Origin: Fragilariopsis cylindrus CCMP1102
Taxonomy: Eukaryota; Bacillariophyta; Bacillariophyceae; Bacillariales; Bacillariaceae
NCBI GenBank assembly: GCA_900095095.1
Contig: FMBT01000318.1
Location: forward strand, 124,001 to 188,000
Reading direction: 5' to 3'
DNA length: 64,000 nt
Part shown: positions 1-10,858 of the stretch, in pieces
Numbering within the stretch: position 1 is the first letter of the stretch
How the letters are laid out: each line of letters opens with the position of its first letter
Made by a program: the position numbers and the translations under genes
The notes under the pieces: model-generated
The model's input: only the letters and a program-made list of their open reading frames with translations
The model's database searches: none
Told to the model about the DNA's origin: nothing

Positions 1-661
1 ATCGCATGGTCATTTGGTCTATCATCCAGTCGCTAATATATTATCTATAATTCCTAGTTGTCTCGCCAGCAGTAAGGTTGTTAGTGAAGATTCGATGCAA
101 CTAAGGAAGCGAATTATTGTCGCAACGGCTGGTACGACTGATCTTCCAGTTGCAGAGGAAGCTGCAGTTGTATTGGAAGCTGCAAACTGCAAGGTTGATC
201 GAATATATGATGTAGGAGTGGCTGGACTGCATAGAGTTATTAGAGCCTTACCAAGATTACAATCAAATGAAGTGGGTTGTGTTATTGTTTGCGCAGGTAT
301 GGATGGGGCTCTCCCTAGTGTCATCGGTGGATTGGTTTCTGTTCCTGTAATAGCTGTGCCTACAAGCATTGGCTATGGAGTTTCATTGGGTGGTATCAGT
401 GCCTTAATGACAATGCTTAATAGCTGTGCACCAGGCGTAAGTTAAAGATTTTCTCGTATAATTTGTCATTGTCATTGTCGTGTTCGTCATATATGCCATC
501 TCGTCTTACACAGAGATCCTCTAAATATATACACCCCACCTGCAACGTACCGACGACTTTTCTCTTATTATTATGATCGTTTTTGTTATTCCAAGGTCGG
601 AGTTGTGAATATCGATAATGGATTCGGTGCTGCTGCCCTTGCATATAAATGTATTCTATGA
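1..661 (+). CDS. larB: LarB-type nickel-pincer cofactor carboxylase, 3' part
   Basis: This is the C-terminal half of a LarB/AIR-carboxylase-family protein; the 5' part lies outside the window and the frame is open to base 1. In bacteria LarB carboxylates and hydrolyses nicotinic acid adenine dinucleotide in the first step of the nickel pincer nucleotide used by lactate racemase. Family blocks visible are [46 protein letters not shown] and LNSCAPG. Exon 1 ends at 436 (GTAAGT donor in phase 0). The exon starting at 596 after an AAG acceptor supplies [15 protein letters not shown] and a stop at 659-661, so the intron is 437-595. Eukaryotic LarB proteins are known from algae and fungi but are uncommon. 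The family assignment is firm; substrate and localisation are not shown by this fragment. Confidence 0.85.
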
Positions 662-1338
662 TGAATAAGCTAGATTTAAAAGTATCTGGTCATTCACTAG
701 TTCGAAAGAAACTTTATCTCTAAATTCACTTATTAGAGCTATACTGAAAGACAAATATATTTACGGGGACCTAATGGTTTCAAATTAAAGAAGTACTAGC
801 ACAAATAATCTGCGTAACAAAATATGTCGCTCCGTTGAGACAACTTTGAAAAATAATTAATAGGATATAGAACCACAATTTAGAATGATAAGTAACCTGT
901 CAATCCAACGACGGTGAAATAATCCGGACTGAAAGACAATAGAAGATGACCTTATATTAGCTTTTTGGTCCTACTTCTTTCATTACAGGTTACTATTTTA
1001 TTACTACTATACTACTTCGAGGTAACTAGTATTCGTACAATTTAAATTTAATACAGATCGACTGCCTGTATGATTAATTATTGATCATGTAAATATTATT
1101 TAAGATAACGCGCGAATGAATGAATCGCGCGCGCACTTTCAACTAACGTGATCATTGACACAACATATCTTTATCGGATGATGATGTTTCGATGATGTCA
1201 CATTAATTTGTTTCGTTTTCATTTCACATGCATAACCAAAAGGAGTCACATAATCATCATTGATACACTTCTACATTGTACCGATTTCAAACAAAACTGT
1301 ATTAAAATCTTTTTAAAAAAAACAAGAAACTATCGATA
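662..1338. other. Intergenic spacer
   Basis: This is AT-rich spacer between the LarB gene and the FKBP gene. It has a short alternating GC patch near 1110-1135 (CGCGCGCGC) but no supportable gene or repeat. Confidence 0.5.
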
Positions 1339-2067
1339 ATGCGAGTTCTAGCTATATCTGCTCTTGTTCAATTTTCGTGAGAACGAAAGTGGAAGCCTTT
1401 TCGTTGTCGATGACAACTGAACAGCATGCATCGTCACGACGGGGTTTCATGAACACTGCTGCGGTGTCTGCCGGCGCTTTAGTTACCGCAGTTTCGTTGC
1501 AGCCAACCGTAAAAGCTGATGCTGCTGCTCCTACAATTTACAATCTTAGTAACGGAGTCAAGTATGCAATCACGAAAGACGTCGCGAAAGGTTCATTTCC
1601 TCAAGAGGGGGATATCTGCGCAATCGAGTACACGGGATACCTTTCAAATGGCGCTATTTTCGATGCAACACACGGCGAAGGAAAGAAGTCTGTGCTTCTT
1701 TTCAAATTGGGAAGCTCAGTAGTTAATGCTGGTATTAATTCTATGGTCGGAGAAATGAAGGTTGGACAAAAAGTGCAGGCAATAATTCCACCTGAACTGG
1801 CATTCGGAGACAAAGGTAAGGAAAAGAAGAAATTGAACTGAACTGCTGAATAATAAATACCAACTTTGATGGTCTCATTACATCAAAATTATAAGATATA
1901 TCAGAACACTAATATTGCTTCAAAACTCACACATATTTGTCCTACGTATTTTTTTCTCCTTCCTTTTTTCAGGAATATGCTTGGATGATGGAGAATGCTT
2001 AGTGAAACCCGGCGCAACACTCGTTTACGATATCCTTTTAAAGAAAGCATCGATCCCTCCACCATAA
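1339..2067 (+). CDS. Thylakoid-lumen FKBP-type peptidyl-prolyl isomerase
   Basis: FKBP-type prolyl cis-trans isomerase predicted for the thylakoid lumen. Exons are about 1339-1815 and 1973-2067, with intron 1816-1972 (GTAAGG to TTTCAG), and the stop is at 2065-2067. The FKBP core is visible as EGDICAIEYTGYLSNG, VGEMKVGQKVQAIIPPELAFG and GATLVYDILL. Upstream lies a twin-arginine lumen signal (SSRRGFMNTAAVSAGALVTA) ending in an AxA-like cleavage site, preceded by VEAF, a diatom transit-peptide start. The hydrophobic leader MRVLAISALVQFS encoded from the ATG at 1339 fits a signal peptide but is one frame away from the rest, with the change near 1376. The next in-frame ATG, at 1410, would lose all ER/plastid targeting, so 1339 is preferred. 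A one-base loss would explain the offset. Family certain; start inferred. Confidence 0.85.
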
Positions 2068-2208
2068 AAAAGAAGATGAAGTTGAAAGTTGATGGCTATG
2101 CTATGTAAATCGAGTGAATACTACTTTAGTGAGCACTAACGAATCCCAATCTGAATACAATAATCTAGTATAAATTAAAAGTAGATTTTCTTCAGATGAA
2201 CCTCATCC

Positions 2209-4886
2209 TCACCAACTACCATTCTCTAAGCTTTGTGATCTTGGTCTTTTCGTAGTTTCTGTCCAAGCCTTTGCCTGCAAAAGTTTGATTCGATATGCAT
2301 CGGGTGTCAACTTATCGTTAGGTTCAACAAAGCTTTCTGTTTCCGACAACGCATCGGAATCATCATCATCGTCAGAGTCGTCATCCTCATCATCGTCGTC
2401 GTCGTCGTCAGAGTCGCTTTCCCCGTCAGAGTCTTCGATGCTTTCATCTGTATCAAAAGTGGGATCTCCGTCTCTATAATCTCGTCAATCACGAGGACGT
2501 CCTCCTCTTCAACAGGCCCTTGCCAGTACTTATAAAGAGGCTCGATGAATTCGTGAGATTGACGTAGTAATAGTGGATCAAAAGGAAAGAAGGACTTAAG
2601 AGGATTGGAACCACGACCCAAACCCCAACACCACCAGTCTGTCTGCGGCGTTCCAATGTTGCTGCTGTTGAAATAGAAGACGCCGCTTTCTTGTTGACTC
2701 TACCCGTCGAAAGACGTTTGGCATCTGCCACTAGTTTGTTCAAAATATCTTCATCGATAAGACCATAAAAATGTGCCACATGTAGAAATTCACTCCGCAC
2801 ACTTTCTAAGCAGAATCGAAGTGGCTGCAACGGATGACCACACAAGAATGTCCATCGTTTGCTTTCCAAGTTCATATATTCCAAATCTTCAGAGGTTTCA
2901 TTCGAATCACCGTTATGGATTCCTTTCTCAATTTCTTCTTTACTCGATACGGCCTCCCTATAATATTCAATTGCTTCATTTCCGCGAAAGGACATTATAT
3001 AGAATGCTGCTTGACAAACTGTATAGAATATAGAATGATGTTCACTTTGCTGCCTAGCATCTGAAGCACGGACCGCATAAGGAGGCAATGACCCGATGTA
3101 TGCTTCTGCCCATCTAAGTAACGCGGAGATAGATTCACAAACTGTCTCTACACAAACGAAGGAGGCCCGGCTAACAAAGGAAGCTAAGTAGCATGCACTA
3201 CTTTGTCGTGTAGTAGCTGCTCGGTAAGGATCGACAATAATTTGAAGGAGCTTCGAAACGAATTCACGATATAAAACAGTTTCGTCGTCGTGTTCCGGTG
3301 GACAGTGATGGGTGACTCCTTGGTTCGTTACTCAGGTCATCTTCTTGGGCAAAGCTGTTGTCCTTTCCGATCTGTACCTCTAAGCCGCATGGGATGAACA
3401 TGCAGAATTGAACAAATTTCGATTTATGTGTTGTTAAAATTGTGCTTTCAAATATAGGTAGTAACTCATAATATATTTGTTGTGTACCACCCGCGTAATT
3501 TTTGCACCCGATCTGGATCTGTTCAAATAGTAGTTCCAATAATGCATCAAGTTTGTCTGATAACACGTCAACACTGGTCTTCAACTTAGATTTTTCCTCC
3601 CTCGAAACAACGATTGGATTACTTTCTTCCGCTTCCTTATCATCACCGTTTGTTTGGTTTGTTGTTGTTATTTCGTCGACTATCGCGTCTCCATTATCTT
3701 TGATAAAATATTGACATCAATTTCTACGCATTTGTCAATCAATAGCTCGAATAGTCCTTGACGAATGGTTGGTAAATATTCTAACACCTTAAGGATTGGG
3801 TAGTATACCACACCAATATTTCCTTATCCTTTAACCAAAATGGAAATTTCGATGCTATTATAGGATATAAATCTGAATTGGATCTGGGAACTATTCTCAA
3901 AATGTTACAAAGCATTACATGGATTCGATTGGTTCTGTATTATTCGTCGGATGTAGTGTCGGGATCAAAGAAATGCATAAAAGAGAGAGAGAAGTCAGAA
4001 TGGGGTCAGTCAGATTCAGTGGGTTGTAGTATACGAAATTAATTTAGGATAAAATACATAGGCAAAATTTTTAATTCATTTTTGAATACTTTCTACGTTG
4101 TGTGTGTGAAATATAACATATATATATATATATATATACTTCTTGTACTTACACTCCTTCGTCGCCTATTGGACCGTAACTTGTTAGTAGTTTCCAAATG
4201 GCAGTCAAAATTGGTGCAACGTGTGTTGACTTCGCACTAACTATAGCAAGGAGTAAATTAAAGTGTGCATCACATAGTGAATAATCCTTGTAAACTTGAA
4301 GTTTCTCATCAAGATTTTTCCCTGTCGCCGTTTCTTCGAGTAAGGTATTTATTGGAGGTACTGTCGATACGAACCGGATAACTAAATGTAATAACTGTGC
4401 ATGATTGTCTTTCAATGCCAATAAATTTAATATAGAACCATGTCCAGCAGTCCGTAATGCAAGCAGTACCTTCCATATCAAATTAGGATTTTCATTTGGT
4501 CGTTTTAAAGCATTTAATATAGCTCTATATGCATCTGCATGTGTAGAATGAGATGGATTACGTCGTATTGCTGTGCCATCGTCATCGTTTCGTGGTTCTT
4601 GTGATTGCACTGCATTTGCGACGAACGTTTCTATCGCTGCCATCTCTGAGGCTGGAGGTAATTTACATTTAGGTATTTGATTCAACTTCAGTCGCAAATT
4701 TCCTTCATCATTATTATTATTAATAATAATATTATTCCCCTGATTACTAGTATCCTTCATTATTTCCGCCACCGCCGCCGTCGGGTTCAATATTTTTTGT
4801 GGTTTCATCTCACTTTCAGTTTCACTTTCACTTTCATCATCGTGTGGTAGATCTACAGACACGACAGTTGTATGGTCGTTCTGCAT
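2209..4886 (-). CDS. RRN3: RRN3 / TIF-IA, RNA polymerase I initiation factor
   Basis: Homologue of RRN3/TIF-IA, the nuclear factor that makes RNA polymerase I competent to start rRNA synthesis. Exon 1 is 4886-4153 and intron 4152-3935 (GTAAGT donor, ACAG acceptor) is well supported because it joins GDEGV to TNRIHVMLCNILRIVP. Later family blocks are KLDALLELLFEQIQ, ESTILTTHKSKFVQFCMF, YLASFVSRASF, SIFYTVCQAAFYIMSFRG, CGHPLQPLRFCLESV and PLKSFFPFDPLLLRQS. An acidic tail follows, ending with TGA at 2209-2211. The second exon changes frame near 3790, 3705, 3320-3390 (one or two steps), 2640 and 2480, each resembling a lost base. RRN3 is normally an essential single-copy gene, so either the assembly has errors here or this copy is decaying. 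Identification is secure; integrity is not. Confidence 0.85.
4118..4138. repeat. (TA)n microsatellite
   Basis: This is an uninterrupted TA run inside the RRN3 intron, close to the 5' splice site on the minus strand. Confidence 0.9.
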
Positions 4887-5837
4887 TTCTTAATTGACTT
4901 TCTTCGACTGGACCTTTAGCAGAATTCACAGCTCAAAATTGTTAAGTTACTGTGTGTGGTCGATGCGATAAGCCGTTTGTTCTGTGTTGTGTGTTGTTAA
5001 TTTTTTTTACTTACTCTCTAAATGCCATTCATTTTCCCGGATTTTTTTTACAAAAAGAGCTACTAGAGCATTGCTTCCTCGTACTCCGTACTGGTCCAGA
5101 CCTTCGCGGGTTTTTTTTCCTTTTTAAAGTTTTAGTCCCGGTCGTGATTAAAATACAGTACAATACCGTACATTTTCGATCACCATCAATCAAACAAAAT
5201 TTTAAAATATATTCATTAATATTATTATGTTTTTATGATGCAACATACAACATACCGTATCATATCTTTTCCTAAAGCAGTAACCATATCTTATTAAAGT
5301 GAAAAGGTTAACAGGGTAGATTGATTTGCAAACTTCTTCGCAAAGATTTTCATCCATTCATCCAATTCAATACCGAATGATTCGTTTATTATCAACGCTG
5401 CCATCATATTGTCGCCATCTCGTCCGCTCCAATCCAGTATTTCTTCTACAAGCAAAAGCACATACAAAGCATAGTCTACACATTCACATGCACATGTAAA
5501 CGAACCATCGAGGAGGAGGGAAATGATCCAGTCCTTCGCTACGACAATAAACGATGTACGGTCTGATACGGTAATTACGTCGTGTTGTCAAGAAAAACGT
5601 GGTGGCGGTTTTCAACTGCTACTGGACCAGTCATCCGCAACAAAACGGAGTTTAAATCATGGATTACTTCTACATCAGCAACAGTATCATCATTTACCTT
5701 CCTTTCCTCGAATTATACCCAGATCTGTCATCGACGACGACGAAAATTTCCAACCGAAATTTTTCGACTTTTACCAATGATAATAAAGATGATGATATTG
5801 ATATATTAAAAAGAAAGCTCACCCCGGAAGAAAACAT
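4887..5837. other. Divergent spacer between RRN3 and HA-repeat gene
   Basis: The two flanking genes are transcribed away from each other here. Short open frames exist (for example 4952-5275) but show no protein-like character. Frames at 5523-5780 and 5659-5841 could encode an N-terminal extension of the downstream helicase-associated-repeat gene, but neither reads through to it without a frame change near 5830. Confidence 0.4.
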
Positions 5838-7189
5838 ATGACTGAGTTGCTTATACAATACAAGGTTAAAAACGGAGATTGTCATATACCGACCGGAACG
5901 AGTAAGTACACTCGTCAGGAAAGAGAACGGTTGGGTGTCTCTGATGACCTAGCCAACTGGGCAGTCAGACAAAGAAGACAGTACCGTGGATCGAACAGTA
6001 AAGGAGCTAATATCAGTAGTAACTCACTGTCTACAAGGATAATTATCTTGGAATCGATAGGATTTATGTGGTCGTGCCGTGAGAGTCAGTGGCAACGTTC
6101 TTTTAATAAGCTTGAATTATACGGAAAACGTCATGGGGGAGATTTAACAATCAGAATCCAAGATGATCTTCGGATGTATACGTGGATAGAACAACAACGA
6201 AAGGCATATAAGAAGGGCCTTATGTCGATTGAAAGAGAAGATCTACTTAGAGAGATTGAATTTTCTTTTGATCCGAAAGATGTAAAATGGAGGACAAACC
6301 ATGAAAATCTGTGTCTATACCATGAAGAACATGGAGATACCTTGGTACCATTGATTGACGACGAAGGTAAATCAAATTATTTAGGTCAATGGGTTGCCCG
6401 TCAAAGACGACTATATCATGATGGCGTATTAATGGATGGTCGTATTGAAGCTTTGAATGATATCGGGTTTTCGTGGGAACCCGCCGCTGAATCATGGGAC
6501 AGATATTACACCCAACTTTGTAATTTTTATAAAGAACACAATCATACCAGAGTTCCTCGAAGTATGGGATCACTTTGGATTTGGGTCGATCGGCAGCGAA
6601 GGAGCTATAGAAAACACTTACGCCTTAAAGAACATAATGATGGAACGGAGACGGACGCAGGCTCAGGCACAGATACGACGGATACTACATCGTACGGTAT
6701 ATTAATACCAAAGGGAAAGATAAAAAGTTTATCCAACATTGGATTCGAATGGGAAGATATAGAGGATGACACAAAAATCTTTTCAGAGGATCGAAAGGAA
6801 CGACTTATGAACGTAACATTTGAATTATCTCTCCATGATGAGATCTGGGCAGAAAATTTCAGAAATTAAAAAATTTCCATAAAGAATTCAACCACTTCTC
6901 TGTCCCCACAGATCCTGTTGAATACAAAGAACTGAATACTTGGGTGAGGCATCAACGGTATTTGTACAATGCAAATAAATTACGAAACAATAGAATTAAA
7001 CCATTTGATGATATCGGCTTCCCCTGGACTGCTGAAAGTGCTAGATGGGACCGATTGTATGACGAATGTATGGCATTTTATAAAGAACATGACCATACAG
7101 ATATCCCCACTGCGAATACTGAACTGTATCACTGGACTAAGCAACAAAGAGCGAATATATTAATGGACAATCCTTCTGATGATCAATAG
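5838..7189 (+). CDS. Helicase-associated (HA) repeat protein
   Basis: Protein made almost only of helicase-associated repeats (Pfam HA type), a family greatly expanded in diatoms and of unknown function. About six repeats are visible, each with an N-terminal W, an L about seven residues later, a central VP or IP, a W..RQRR.Y block and a final IGF.W. Clear units include ESQWQRSFNKLELYGKRHG, ESWDRYYTQLCNFYKEHNH and SARWDRLYDECMAFYKEHDH. The first repeat lacks its leading tryptophan, so the true start may lie upstream (5523-5837). The frame changes once within repeat five, at about 6849-6866; the downstream frame continues with KLKNFHKEFNHFSVP and ends at 7187-7189. The repeat keeps its normal spacing across the break, as expected if one base were missing. 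No catalytic domain is seen. Confidence 0.8.
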
Positions 7190-7351
7190 CAAAAAATGGG
7201 AAAAAGGAACGTTTGGATAATCTTAAAAAGATTCTTCTAAAATAATGAAATTACTTGAGACTAAAAATTACACACATGACTAATTATGAATTATACATTT
7301 TATATAGCTTCTCGGATAGGAAGATTCTAGGAAACCCCTATCAACCTTAAT

Positions 7352-9282
7352 TTAAAGCTTCTTTAATATGCTGTCTACATTGTAGGTTTCTACTGTTGGC
7401 GGTGGTTTCTTGAGGGCATCACTGTTAGATAACGATTGTTTGGTAGATGGCGATGGTGCGACTTTCTCCTTTCGAGATATGGCATCTTGAACGTTAGACA
7501 TTAATCCATAATTCGGTACGAGCTCCTTATGGAATAAGATAGAACCGGTCATAGGGCTCTTGTCGCTTGTCTTTAGCCATCGGGCAATGGCACTTCGCTC
7601 GTAAGTATGACCATCAGCCGCTACAACAGGATCCGCCTATTGTTGGTAAATTTTAAAAATGAGGTAAAAGGTATAACGTGAGATCACGATCGATAGTTGG
7701 GTTTTTTTTTTAACAAATATAGTAAAGAGAGGATGATAAAGGTTTTTCTTGTACGATTTGGCAGTGTTGAATATAAATCAATAGTTCATTTTGAAATTCT
7801 GATATTACTTACCATCGGAAATCCTGTGATTGGGCACGGAGGCATATTGGGCAACGCTTCGGCTAGTTGTTTTTCTTGGAACGGGTCCTCTGTATATATA
7901 GTACTATAAGCCTTAGTGTTGTCATTGTTGTCATCGACTAAAGAAGATGATGAGCTGGTAGGACTTTCGAGATCTAATCGTTGACCGATATTATTTTGGT
8001 TGTGACGGCCGTCTATATTTGTAACGTCCTGAATGTCACTAATTATGGTATCAATGCCACCCTTGAACCAGCGATCAAAGATAGAGGCGCTGCCTTTAAC
8101 GATCCCCTCCGCAACTCCCACCAGCCCATCCTCGACAACTCTCTCAACTGTTTCTGTCACGACCGCTACCAATGGAGAAACGGAAAGACGCTCTCCCAGA
8201 GTTTGCAATTCGTCTTGAGCCGTATTTAGGGCGCTGACATGTCTTTCTTCGCATACAAGCATTTTTTTATTAGCTTGAAAGGACATGACCCATCCCTCTG
8301 GACTTTCGTAAGATAAGAGAATAATTTCTCCATTATTGTGAACTTTATCTACTTTGTAGGAACCTCCAGGTTCAAGAGGATATAAATCTTTCGGATGACA
8401 GAATCGATTAAAGCGATAGATATCTCCTGCATTAGGTGGTACGTCACTGAGTTCGTATTCGCATATTATGCGCACCGAAGCCCCTGCTTTCGAAGAGCGA
8501 CCTGTACTACTATCATTACTAGTTCCATGAAGTGGCAACCACTCATCCACTGTTCGTTGGCCCGTCAACAATTGGATCAAATCAATCGAAGCCATACCCA
8601 AGAACGTATCGTCCGAGTCTCCCGATAAAGTTCCCTCGTTATGTAACTTATTATTATTAGGGATTTGTCCCCCCATTTCAAGAGGGGTATGGAAAAGAGC
8701 GACCGTCAAAATCGTATTGTCGGGTTTGTTGTAACCAGAGTAAAGGTCTTCGTTATTTTCATTGATTGGTGACGATGAAGATGAAGATACATGCGCTTCA
8801 CCGTCATAGATTTGATTGTTCGAAGAAGAATGAGTCAACAGAGACAACGGAACTGAGACATCCATGAACATTACCTCATCTCTAGGAAATACAGGATCTA
8901 GACTAGAATATACTTCAGATCCTCGTTGTGTGCTGGTTCCGAATTTAACTGATGCGTACGGATTGATCGTCGCCGACGAGGATGAGGAATTGCGATTAAA
9001 GAAACCTGTAGTCATTCCGCTATAGTTTGGATTCTCGAGTCCTCTCGCAGCTACCACACGAATAATTATCGTCCCTAATATGTATTGTTCTTCTTCATCA
9101 GAGTTCTTCAAAACACCTTTTTTCGAAAATTCGCCTGGCTTAGTAAAATTTGTAGGATCCTTGTCGTCGTCCTCTGGAAACAACACGAAGTTGTCGTCTG
9201 GGTCAGGAAGATCATTAGTTAATGACGAGAGATTTGGGAGGGCAGCAAATCCCGAACTACAGCTGCTACTGGTGTTATCCAT
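7352..9282 (-). CDS. C2 domain plus U-box protein, putative E3 ubiquitin ligase
   Basis: Two exons, 9282-7813 and 7636-7352, separated by intron 7812-7637 (GTAAGT to CAATAG), encode about 584 residues with no frame break. The start is the ATG at 9282; codons upstream in frame lack ATG. An N-terminal C2-like region contains IIIRVVAARGLENPNY, INPYASVKFG, ILTVALFHT and FLGMASIDLIQLL. A middle region with EYELSDVP and PLEPGGSYKVDKV follows. The C-terminal U-box is CPITGFPMADPVVAADGHTY, then RSAIARWL, and is split by the intron after the M. U-box proteins recruit E2 enzymes and ubiquitinate targets; C2 domains bind membranes, often with calcium. A membrane-recruited ligase is therefore the simplest inference. 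The substrate is unknown. Confidence 0.8.
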
Positions 9283-9760
9283 GATCACTGTAGAGAAAAA
9301 CAATGAATTAATCAATTCTTAATACTTTCAACTTTACTTTGTTCTTTGTTCCCACAAACAAACGAAATTTAAAATGATGATGTCGTATTTTAAATTTATA
9401 GGGATTGCCTTTGGGGTGACCGTTTTAGGGTATGGGTGTTGTACCTTCCGCGAGGGGGGGCATAAAATTAATAATAAAAGTACACAAGACTCAATATTAA
9501 TGAGTCACGAACTGTGGGCTACACTACATCTTCATCTCCCCAATAAATAATCATCTACATTAATTTTGAATCTAAAATTGGGATCCTATTCTGTTTTGAA
9601 AGTTCTTGATAGTAAGTACTACTGTAGTACACTAGCAACATACTTTAGTGTTTAGACAAAGTTCAACATGGAATGATTTGAGTGTTGGGTTCTGATTTGA
9701 GAGGAGGGAGGTCGTGTAATAGTAATATTATGTCCCTTACTTCCGCATCATTAATTTAAT
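9283..9760. other. Spacer between two minus-strand genes
   Basis: AT-rich sequence with no supportable gene, holding the promoter of the C2/U-box gene and the 3' flank of the DHFR gene. A short G run (GAGGGGGGG) is at about 9450. Confidence 0.4.
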
Positions 9761-10858
9761 TTAATGTTGTCTAATGATACGTTTATATGTACTATAATTG
9801 AAGCTTGGTTCAATTCTATTTCTTGTCTCCTCTGTTGATGATGAAAATGGCAAGCGTGTTTCAGAAATCTTTTCATAGTTATGATCCCATCTATACTTCG
9901 AAGGAAATCGAGTTACATTCGTTATAGCTGTTGAAGTCAAATCTATCTCCATATCAACAACACAAAGGTGAAGTTCCGATGCTGATCTATGTTTCAATGC
10001 CTCCTCAAAAATCTTCTCTCCTCCTGCAACCCAGCATTGTATCTTATAACTCGATGGTAATAACGATGGAATTTGTTTATTATCATTATCATTATCATTA
10101 TCGTTCTCCTGAACAATATTTTTATATTTTTCATTACTATTCATTTCGATATTCATTGTGATCGACAATTCTCGAGCTAATTCTATTGCGTCATCGAATG
10201 ACCGAGCAAGTTTCAGAATACACCGATCATCATCATCATCATCATCATCATCGTCGTCGTCGTCGTCGTCGTACTCATTATTATCCTTGCCTAATACTAA
10301 CGGCGCAGCAGGTTCTATCGTATCTAGACTTGGAATAGATTTCGATACTACAATACAGTACTTAGCATGACGAATATGATCTAGATTTCCACTTCTTTCT
10401 TCCAAAAGTGTACGTCGTCCAACAATAAGGATTCGATTTCGTGTTAGACGTTCAAAAATCATGCGATCTGTTGGAAGATATTCCCATGGGAGCTTTCCAT
10501 TGATACCAATTATAGTACCACTGCTGTTATTGTTCTTGATACTACTGCTGTTCGTCGTAGGTGAACACGTGGCAGCAACAATTCCAAAATGATCAATTGG
10601 TAGTTTCAATCTTTTGTTGTTATTGTGACCTTTATTATTCGTCATTGACGTTGACGTTGACGTTGACTTTGGTCCATTGTATTGTTCTTTTTGTTGCTGT
10701 TTTTGTTGTTGACGTCGAACTGGAGAATCTTTCGGGGCACACCAAGAGAGTTCTTTTACCGAAAAGGATCTCTCAGCAGGAAATGATAGTGATATTCTTG
10801 TTGCTGTGATATCAAACCAATGAGGAATGGTTTGACTTCTTACTATGTTTGTTCTCAT
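9761..10858 (-). CDS. Dihydrofolate reductase-like protein
   Basis: Single-exon protein of 365 residues with a C-terminal dihydrofolate reductase domain, which reduces dihydrofolate to tetrahydrofolate using NADPH. Family marks are HFGIVAA, GINGKLPWEYLPTD (the D corresponds to the catalytic acid), ILIVGRRTL, CIVVSK, WVAGGEKIFEEAL and RFPSKYRWDHNY. The first roughly 90 residues are basic and Ser/Gln-rich and could be an organelle leader. A run of about 13 aspartates (10226-10271 in DNA) and a DNDNDND stretch interrupt the domain as low-complexity inserts. Diatoms normally carry DHFR fused to thymidylate synthase; no synthase part follows here, so this is a separate and divergent copy. It could instead belong to the wider DHFR/RibD reductase fold. 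Confidence 0.75.
   Translation of the reverse strand: MRTNIVRSQTIPHWFDITATRISLSFPAERSFSVKELSWCAPKDSPVRRQQQKQQQKEQYNGPKSTSTSTSMTNNKGHNNNKRLKLPIDHFGIVAATCSPTTNSSSIKNNNSSGTIIGINGKLPWEYLPTDRMIFERLTRNRILIVGRRTLLEERSGNLDHIRHAKYCIVVSKSIPSLDTIEPAAPLVLGKDNNEYDDDDDDDDDDDDDDDRCILKLARSFDDAIELARELSITMNIEMNSNEKYKNIVQENDNDNDNDNKQIPSLLPSSYKIQCWVAGGEKIFEEALKHRSASELHLCVVDMEIDLTSTAITNVTRFPSKYRWDHNYEKISETRLPFSSSTEETRNRIEPSFNYSTYKRIIRQH

Noticed and set aside
2285-2479. Plus-strand serine-rich open frame
   Set aside because: It is antisense to the acidic tail of RRN3; the GAC/GAT repeat creates a long open frame on the other strand.
4952-5275. 107-codon plus-strand open frame
   Set aside because: Hydrophobic and Phe-rich translation of AT-rich spacer with no domain or sensible start context.
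10158-10370. Poly-serine plus-strand open frame
   Set aside because: Antisense of the aspartate tract in the DHFR-like gene.
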